Source of the DNA: JBAXAM01 sp964213355
GTDB taxonomy: Bacteria > Pseudomonadota > Gammaproteobacteria > UBA9339
Assembly: GCA_964213355.1 (NCBI GenBank)
Contig: CAXOVY010000025.1
Location: 1 to 29,539, forward strand
Direction of reading: 5' to 3'
DNA length: 29,539 nucleotides
Shown here: in pieces, positions 25,095-29,539 of the stretch
Numbering within the stretch: position 1 is the stretch's first letter
How the letters are laid out: every line of letters begins with the position of its first letter
Notes under the pieces: generated by a model
What the model was told of the DNA's origin: nothing
What the model saw: only the letters and a program-made list of their open reading frames with translations
The model's database searches: none
Made by a program: the position numbers and the translations under genes

Positions 25095-25787
25095 ATGACG
25101 CTAAAAGTAAATGTGAAAAAAAATCTTGATGGTTTTAACCTAGATATTAATTTCGCTATCGATAATGGTTTGACGGTTCTTTTTGGGCAATCAGGAGCTG
25201 GAAAATCAATAACTCTTAAGATAATTGTCGGCCTGCTAACTGCTGATGAAGGCGAAATAGTTTTAGATGAAAAGAAATTATTTTGTTCCTCTACTAAAAT
25301 AAATCTATCGCCACAAGATAGATTTATCAGCTACATTTTTCAAAATCATGCTCTTTTTCCCCATCTAACAGTTTTAGAAAATATTATCTATGGAGCGAAA
25401 AGATACGAAAAAAAACACCGACAAATGTTAGCTAAAGAAGTAATCGAAAAATTTAAAATAGAGAATATTTCTCACAAATATCCCCATCAAATATCAGGTG
25501 GTCAACAACAAAAAGTTGTTTTTGCTAGAACCATAATAAGTAAACCTAGAGCCATTCTTCTTGATGAGCCTTTTTCGGCATTGGATACTACAACCAGGAC
25601 TGAAATGCGAGCACATTTAAAAATTATCCAAAAAGAATTGGATATACCAACGATTTTTGTTACGCATGACATGTATGAAGTTTGTTCACTTGCAGATACT
25701 ATGCTGGTAATTGCTAATGGTCAGATTACGCAAAAAGAAAGTTTACCCCAAACTTGTCATGAGATTACTACATTACCTCAATTGTGA
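25095..25787 (+). CDS. modC: Molybdate ABC transporter ATP-binding protein, short form
   Basis: A 230-residue ABC ATPase: Walker A GQSGAGKS (31-38), Q-loop IFQNHALFPHLTV, signature ISGGQQQK, Walker B RAILLDEPFSALD and switch VTHD. Assignment to molybdate rests on resemblance to ModC and on modA and modB 1.4 kb away. It lacks the C-terminal molybdate-binding MOP/TOBE region of E. coli ModC (about 350 residues), ending soon after the H-loop, and so cannot sense bound molybdate that way. ATG 25095 (MTLKVNV) is preferred; ATG 25050 adds 15 hydrophobic residues unlike the family. Separated from modA and modB by moaA and moaC. Confidence 0.85.
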   Translation: MTLKVNVKKNLDGFNLDINFAIDNGLTVLFGQSGAGKSITLKIIVGLLTADEGEIVLDEKKLFCSSTKINLSPQDRFISYIFQNHALFPHLTVLENIIYGAKRYEKKHRQMLAKEVIEKFKIENISHKYPHQISGGQQQKVVFARTIISKPRAILLDEPFSALDTTTRTEMRAHLKIIQKELDIPTIFVTHDMYEVCSLADTMLVIANGQITQKESLPQTCHEITTLPQL

Positions 25788-25819
25788 TTTTGAGGATATA
25801 AAACTTTATAATAAAAATA

Positions 25820-25846
25820 TTGTTATAGTTTAGAGGGTGGTATACT
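25820..25846 (+). promoter_or_regulatory. Candidate promoter before moaA
   Basis: TTGTTA (25820-25825) and TATACT (25841-25846) are 15 bp apart, slightly short. TAGAGG before the -10 box pairs with CCTCTA about 30 bases later. I looked for a molybdenum-cofactor riboswitch in 25788-25949 and did not recognise its conserved core. Confidence 0.35.
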
Positions 25847-25949
25847 ATATTTTTATTATGTTACCTCTAAATCAAGTCCTTAATATTCGCGTGGCAGTAA
25901 AGAAAAAAAGCAGCGTTTTTGAATATTTCACATTACTAACTTAGGGATT

Positions 25950-26753
25950 ATGCACGATAACTTTAATCGAAAAATTGATTATTTACGCATCTCTGTAACT
26001 GATCGCTGCAATTTACGTTGCCATTATTGCATGCCCCAGGAAGGGATCCAATTGAAAAAACATCAGGAGATTATTTCCTCGGAAGAGATTTTCCATGTTG
26101 TTAAAATAGCAGTAGAGGATTGCGGTTTTACAAAGATTCGTTTAACTGGTGGTGAACCATTATTGCGTCATGGTATTGTAGATTTGGTAAAAATGCTTGC
26201 CGGGATTACAGGCATTGAAGATTTAGCTATGACTACTAATGGTATTTTGTTAGAAAAATTTGCTGCTGATTTAAAGCATGCTGGTTTAAACCGGGTAAAT
26301 GTTAGTTTAGACACCATGGATGCTAAGCGTTTTTTTGCCGCTACCAGAGGTGGGAATATATTAGAAGTTTTTAAAGGCATTACTACTGCATTAACAGCCG
26401 GTTTAACCCCACTCAAAATTAATTGTGTTGTTGAACAATCTTCAGATGAAGAGGATGCCAGGGCAGTAAAACAATATGCCTCTGAAAAAGGGATAACTGT
26501 ACGTTTTATTCAACGCATGGATTTTATAAAAGGCATTTTTCGCAAAATAGAAGGTGGGCAAGCAGGTGATTGCGTAACTTGTAATCGACTACGTTTATTA
26601 AGTGATGGTAGAATCTTACCCTGTCTTTTTTCAGATAAAACTTTTTCGATAAAAGAACTAGGTATATATAAAGCATTATTAGAAGCCATCAAACATAAGC
26701 CAGAAAGAGGAAACCCTTGTTTGGCAAAATGGATGGTTAGTGTTGGAGGATAA
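25950..26753 (+). CDS. moaA: GTP 3',8-cyclase MoaA, short form
   Basis: A 267-residue radical-SAM enzyme for the first step of molybdenum cofactor synthesis. The radical-SAM cluster motif is C20-x3-C24-x2-C27, followed by LTGGEPLL; the second cluster cysteines are C208, C211 and C225 (DCVTCNRLR...LPC); the C-terminal double glycine required by MoaA is present (SVGG). It is about 60 residues shorter than E. coli MoaA (329), the gap lying between the barrel and the second cluster. Both clusters and the tail are kept, so it looks like a compact variant, not a broken gene. AGGG precedes ATG 25950. It is followed 8 bp later by moaC. Confidence 0.9.
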   Translation: MHDNFNRKIDYLRISVTDRCNLRCHYCMPQEGIQLKKHQEIISSEEIFHVVKIAVEDCGFTKIRLTGGEPLLRHGIVDLVKMLAGITGIEDLAMTTNGILLEKFAADLKHAGLNRVNVSLDTMDAKRFFAATRGGNILEVFKGITTALTAGLTPLKINCVVEQSSDEEDARAVKQYASEKGITVRFIQRMDFIKGIFRKIEGGQAGDCVTCNRLRLLSDGRILPCLFSDKTFSIKELGIYKALLEAIKHKPERGNPCLAKWMVSVGG

Positions 26754-26761
26754 AAATAATT

Positions 26762-27238
26762 ATGAAAAAAAAGAAAACTATAAAGTTTTCCCATCTAGAT
26801 GATCAAGGGGTTGCTCGTATGGTTGATGTTAGTAGTAAAATCCCACAAAAAAGAGAAGCAACAGCACAGGGAAAAATTTTTCTTGCACCATTAACTTGTC
26901 AATTAATCAAGGCCAATAAAATTAAAAAAGGTGACGTGCTCAGTATCGCGCGTATTGCAGGTATTCAAGCGGCAAAGCAGACGGCACAATTAATTCCTTT
27001 ATGTCATCCTCTTATCCTGGATAATATAGAGGTTAAACTAAAGATGGCTAAAAATTATATGGTTGCAACTAGCACAGGATGTTGTGTAGGACGTACTGGA
27101 ATTGAAATGGAGGTATTAACGGCAGTTAGTGTGTCGTTATTGACAATTTATGATATGTGTAAAGCGGTAGACAAAAAAATGAAGATCTCTAATATTTATT
27201 TGCTCTCAAAGGTAAAAGCAATAGACAGACATAGTTAA
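26762..27238 (+). CDS. moaC: Cyclic pyranopterin monophosphate synthase MoaC
   Basis: A 158-residue MoaC, which turns the MoaA product into cyclic pyranopterin monophosphate. Visible signatures are ARMVDVSSK, ATAQGKIFL, ARIAGIQAAKQT, LIPLCHPL and TGIEMEVLTAVSV, followed by YDMCKAVDK. Length agrees with the family. It begins 8 bp after moaA, so the two are one operon. It ends tail-to-tail with modB: the TTAA at 27235-27238 contains both stop codons. The later cofactor genes (moaD, moaE, moeA, mog) are not in the window. Confidence 0.95.
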   Translation: MKKKKTIKFSHLDDQGVARMVDVSSKIPQKREATAQGKIFLAPLTCQLIKANKIKKGDVLSIARIAGIQAAKQTAQLIPLCHPLILDNIEVKLKMAKNYMVATSTGCCVGRTGIEMEVLTAVSVSLLTIYDMCKAVDKKMKISNIYLLSKVKAIDRHS

Positions 27239-27927
27239 TTTTTTGATTGGTTTTGAAAATTAATCTTTTTTTGGCTTAATTTATAGGTTATCAATACAAA
27301 AAGTGCAGAGGTTAGGGTAAGGATTAATACTAAACAATGAGCTCTACCCCATTCTCCATTTGTAACTAGAGAATAAATAGAAAGAGCCATTGTATTAGTT
27401 TTTCCTGGAATGTTTCCCGCAAGCATAAGAGTAGCACCAAACTCACCCATCGAACGAGCAAATGCTAGAACTATACCTGCCATAATTCCATTTTTTGCTA
27501 AGGGTAAAACAACCTTTAATAAAGTTTCTATTTCTGAATAGCCAAGTGTATAGGATGTATCAATCATGGATTTGTCAATAGATTTAATCGCAGCTTCAAC
27601 AGTTTTAACCATTAATGGTAACGAGACTATAAAAGATGCTAATACACATGACCACCAGGTAAACATAATATTCCAACCGGTAAATTTAAAAATAACACTT
27701 CCTATAACACCGTTTTTACCAAAGATAAGAAGCAAATAATATCCAATAACCGTTGGAGGAAGAATTAAAGGTAATGTTATCATAATGTCAACAAAAATTT
27801 TGCCACAAAATTTCTTTGTTGCCAGCACATAACCAATAATTACCCCAAAAATAGCAACAAAGACTGTTGCTATTAATGCCACTTGAAATGTTAATCTTAT
27901 CGAGAAAAACATTGATTCGTTTAACAA
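27235..27927 (-). CDS. modB: Molybdate ABC transporter permease ModB
   Basis: A 230-residue inner-membrane permease with about five hydrophobic segments (for example VALIATVFVAIFGVIIGYVLA and ILPPTVIGYYLLLIFG). The cytoplasmic EAA-type loop that docks with ModC is visible around GYSEIETLLKVVLPLAKNGIMAG in parts, and the ModB ending ARSMGEFGATLMLAGNIPGKT is characteristic. The start is TTG 27927, chosen because AAGGAG sits at correct spacing; the ATG five codons later is too far from it. It follows modA by 27 bp. Confidence 0.93.
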   Translation of the reverse strand: MLNESMFFSIRLTFQVALIATVFVAIFGVIIGYVLATKKFCGKIFVDIMITLPLILPPTVIGYYLLLIFGKNGVIGSVIFKFTGWNIMFTWWSCVLASFIVSLPLMVKTVEAAIKSIDKSMIDTSYTLGYSEIETLLKVVLPLAKNGIMAGIVLAFARSMGEFGATLMLAGNIPGKTNTMALSIYSLVTNGEWGRAHCLVLILTLTSALFVLITYKLSQKKINFQNQSKN

Positions 27928-27954
27928 GACTATCTCCTTTTTTTATCATTGCAG

Positions 27955-28743
27955 TTAATTAATAAACCCATAAGATTTTAATTTCTTTTTTCCTTGTGCC
28001 GATATTACAAATTCGATGAATTTTTTTGCAATAGCGATATTTTTTGATGATTTAACAGGAGCTATTGGATAGATAATTGGCTTACAAGTCTCAAGGGGAA
28101 AGGTAAAAATAATTTTTACATTCTTATCTATTTTAGTATCAGTGTAAAAAACCACCCCAGCATCTACCTCATTTTTAGAAACGTAATTTAATACTTGCCG
28201 AACATTTTCAGCAAAAACTAATTTTTCTTTAATTCCAGATAAAATTTTAAAATATGCTAAGGCCTCTTCAGCATATTTTCCTGCCGGAACATTATCCGGA
28301 TTACCGATGGCAATTTTTTTTACAGATGAATTTTTAAGATCAGATAATGAATAAATATCTTTATTTTGGTTGTTGGCAATTAGCACCAATTTGTTTTTAG
28401 CGAAAATTTTTCTGTCCTTTTCGACGATTAATTTCTTCTCATCAAGATAATCCATATCTTTTGTTGATGCCGAGATAAATATATCAACGGAAGCTCCATT
28501 TTCAATTTGCGCTCGCAACTGTCCTGAAGAGGCAAAATTAAAGAATATTTTAGTATTTATGTTATTTTTTTCAAATTCTTCTCCAAATTCTTGCGCAATA
28601 TCTTTCAGACTTATTGCTGCCGAAATAAGCAGCTCTTCATTTTGCTTAGCTATATGGCCACTTTTTTCTTGTGCAATTATATTAGCATGGAAAAAAGTTA
28701 TTGTTAAAAAAAACAACAAACCACGAAGGGGTTTTTTAAACAT
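27955..28743 (-). CDS. modA: Molybdate-binding periplasmic protein ModA
   Basis: A 262-residue substrate-binding protein with a signal peptide (FKKPLRG, then a hydrophobic stretch ending near IIAQ). The mature part starts with ISAAISLKDI, where the family has SAAxSL for oxyanion binding, then NFASSGQLRAQIENGASVDIFISAS, IGNPDNVPAGKYAEEAL and the EVDAGVVFYTD segment. ATG 28743 gives a normal signal peptide; an in-frame ATG at 28794 adds 17 charged residues and has no clear ribosome site, but lies directly after the stop of an upstream fragment. It delivers molybdate to ModB and ModC. Confidence 0.88.
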   Translation of the reverse strand: MFKKPLRGLLFFLTITFFHANIIAQEKSGHIAKQNEELLISAAISLKDIAQEFGEEFEKNNINTKIFFNFASSGQLRAQIENGASVDIFISASTKDMDYLDEKKLIVEKDRKIFAKNKLVLIANNQNKDIYSLSDLKNSSVKKIAIGNPDNVPAGKYAEEALAYFKILSGIKEKLVFAENVRQVLNYVSKNEVDAGVVFYTDTKIDKNVKIIFTFPLETCKPIIYPIAPVKSSKNIAIAKKFIEFVISAQGKKKLKSYGFIN

Positions 28744-28794
28744 AAAATTATTATAGATATTTATATCCTTATTATGAATCTTTTTGTGGTTCAT

Positions 28795-28911
28795 CTAAAA
28801 AATCCGTTGGTAAATCAGTTGGAAATTATGTTTACAAGGTTCTTGCAGCTTCTGTCCATTACTGATGTAGCGTTCTACCATATCTTGTTTACAGTTGCCA
28901 CACAAAATATC
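28795..28911 (-). pseudogene. C-terminal remnant of a Cys-containing protein upstream of modA
   Basis: On the minus strand an open stretch of 38 codons ends in TAG at 28797-28795. It reads DILCGNCKQDMVERY, then CKHNFQLIYQRIF after a gap, so it has CxxC followed 18 residues later by C-x-H, like a small zinc ribbon. A stop precedes it and there is no plausible start with a ribosome site. The TAG immediately adjoins the longer modA start, as if this were once the upstream gene of the modA operon. Family not recognised. Confidence 0.4.
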
Positions 28912-28971
28912 TTAACTGTTAGAGCAAAGTAGAAATATCCTCTTTTGAAATTAAAAATGGGGACATAAAAC

Positions 28972-29170
28972 ATGGCTACAGAGGAATTTATTGCTATGCA
29001 TCAACAAGAGGTTTTACGATTGCTGGTTATAGAAAAGCTTACCGCCAGTCAAGTGATTAACAGTTAACAAATATCGGTTTCAAGGAGCAAGTGCGACGCA
29101 AAAGAAGGCAAAGCAACTACTGCAGGAAAAATTACAATACAAAGGAAAAGGATTTTTTAGCATTAAAATA
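28972..29170 (+). pseudogene. Decayed transposase start (ISNCY-like)
   Basis: ATG 28972, with GGGGACAT upstream, opens 31 codons (EEFIAMHQQEVLRLLVIEKL...) ending at TAA 29067. Continuing in other frames gives KYRFQGASA and RRKRRQSNY, resembling the helix-turn-helix and basic linker (RYRxxGAxGL..KRGxPSN) at the start of ISNCY-type transposases. No catalytic core follows. It is most likely an insertion-sequence remnant with frameshifts. Assignment to a family is tentative. Confidence 0.45.
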
Positions 29171-29282
29171 ACAAATTTTCGGTAATTTTCTTTGTAAGGG
29201 TGTCTGTTTTTGTTACTATAAGCTTCTAATAGAATCTAAGAGGTATATTTTATGGGATCGTAACGGTCCTTAAATGGATTTC

Positions 29283-29307
29283 TGTCAATTTTACATGGAA
29301 ATTGACA
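29283..29307 (+). repeat. Perfect 9-bp inverted repeat
   Basis: TGTCAATTT (29283-29291) and AAATTGACA (29299-29307) flank seven bases. No T-run follows, so it looks more like an operator or a small hairpin in the leader of the peptide gene at 29349 than a terminator. The rest of 29171-29348 shows nothing I recognise. Confidence 0.5.
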
Positions 29308-29348
29308 TATTAAGAATTCCTTAATAATTCACTGCTACACTTTGAGAT

Positions 29349-29516
29349 ATGAATAAATATATCACTAAAAAATATTATTACTCACGAAAAAAACTAGTAA
29401 CATTATTTACTACTTTAATTGTTTCATCTAGTATTCTATTGAACGCTTCGGTCGTTACCGCTTCAGATACCCGTGATGTTTATACCCTTTCAATTACCCA
29501 CAATTTTCATCGCTAA
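29349..29516 (+). CDS. Short predicted secreted peptide, possibly a truncated gene
   Basis: ATG 29349 to TAA 29516 encodes 55 residues: a basic start with several tyrosines (MNKYITKKYYYSRKK), a hydrophobic stretch (LVTLFTTLIVSSSILLNAS) and an Ala-Ser cleavage-like site (VVTASD), then about 16 residues. This is a normal signal peptide with almost no mature protein, so the gene may be truncated by a frameshift near the end, with the rest beyond the window. No ribosome site stronger than GAG is seen. No family recognised. Confidence 0.4.
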   Translation: MNKYITKKYYYSRKKLVTLFTTLIVSSSILLNASVVTASDTRDVYTLSITHNFHR

Positions 29517-29539
29517 ATTAAAGCCTAATTCGATATCAA

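Noticed and set aside
25788..25949. Possible molybdenum-cofactor riboswitch upstream of moaA
   Set aside because: The region is AT-rich and I could not find the conserved paired elements; only a short TAGAGG/CCTCTA pairing is present.
29259..29275. GGATCGTAACGGTCCTTAA, similar to the conserved 23S rRNA stretch containing TAACGGTCCT
   Set aside because: Only about ten bases match and nothing of 23S rRNA flanks it; it is a short near-palindrome by itself.

Overview
This window is AT-rich and dominated by one minus-strand catabolic block. It reads as part of a chromosome from a host-associated or anaerobic gammaproteobacterium, by inference: the XdhAB pair is of the proteobacterial two-subunit type, the tRNA-Lys fragment resembles gammaproteobacterial tRNA-Lys, and the genes show several recent-looking lesions. 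No rRNA, complete tRNA or CRISPR array was seen, and I cannot name the species.

Layout. (1) Positions 1-1260: a SWIM zinc-finger gene broken by two frameshifts, followed by the exact 3' part of a tRNA-Lys(UUU) gene, which looks like an attachment-site scar. (2) Positions 1294-19811, all minus strand and tightly spaced: guanine deaminase, a molybdenum hydroxylase pair (Mo subunit and 2Fe-2S subunit, no FAD subunit), knotted carbamoyltransferase YgeW, a PLP enzyme, xanthine dehydrogenase XdhA and XdhB, a fused PreT-PreA dihydropyrimidine-dehydrogenase-like protein, SsnA and YgeY. An IS21-family element (10943-13726) sits inside the PLP enzyme gene, with a 5-bp target duplication. The PreT-PreA reading frame is broken by one missing G. 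(3) Positions 19963-20907, plus strand: carbamate kinase. (4) Positions 20926-24913, minus strand: XdhC-type maturation factor, MocA, a dihydropyrimidinase-family hydrolase and a threonine-synthase-like PLP enzyme. (5) Positions 25095-28794: molybdate and cofactor genes, with modC, moaA and moaC on plus and modA, modB on minus. (6) Positions 28795-29539: gene debris, namely a Cys-rich C-terminal fragment, a decayed transposase start and a short secreted peptide.

How it fits together. This is a version of the ygeW/ygeY/ssnA/hydA/xdh cluster that E. coli and many gut anaerobes carry and that has been linked to anaerobic breakdown of uric acid and other purines. GuaD would turn guanine into xanthine. 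The molybdenum hydroxylases and the flavin/Fe-S PreT-PreA protein would do redox chemistry on the ring. HydA, SsnA and YgeY would open and trim it. YgeW would move a carbamoyl group to phosphate, and carbamate kinase would make ATP from the carbamoyl phosphate. The mod, moa, mocA and xdhC genes supply molybdate and mature the cofactor. The canonical ammonia-lyase YgeX is absent from the window; two other fold-type-II PLP enzymes occupy the neighbourhood, one of them interrupted by the IS.

The most notable points are the self-contained Mo-plus-purine island, the PreT-PreA fusion standing where YgfK would be expected, the absence of a flavin subunit for the second hydroxylase, and signs that the pathway is being lost (IS insertion opposing the operon, and a frameshift).
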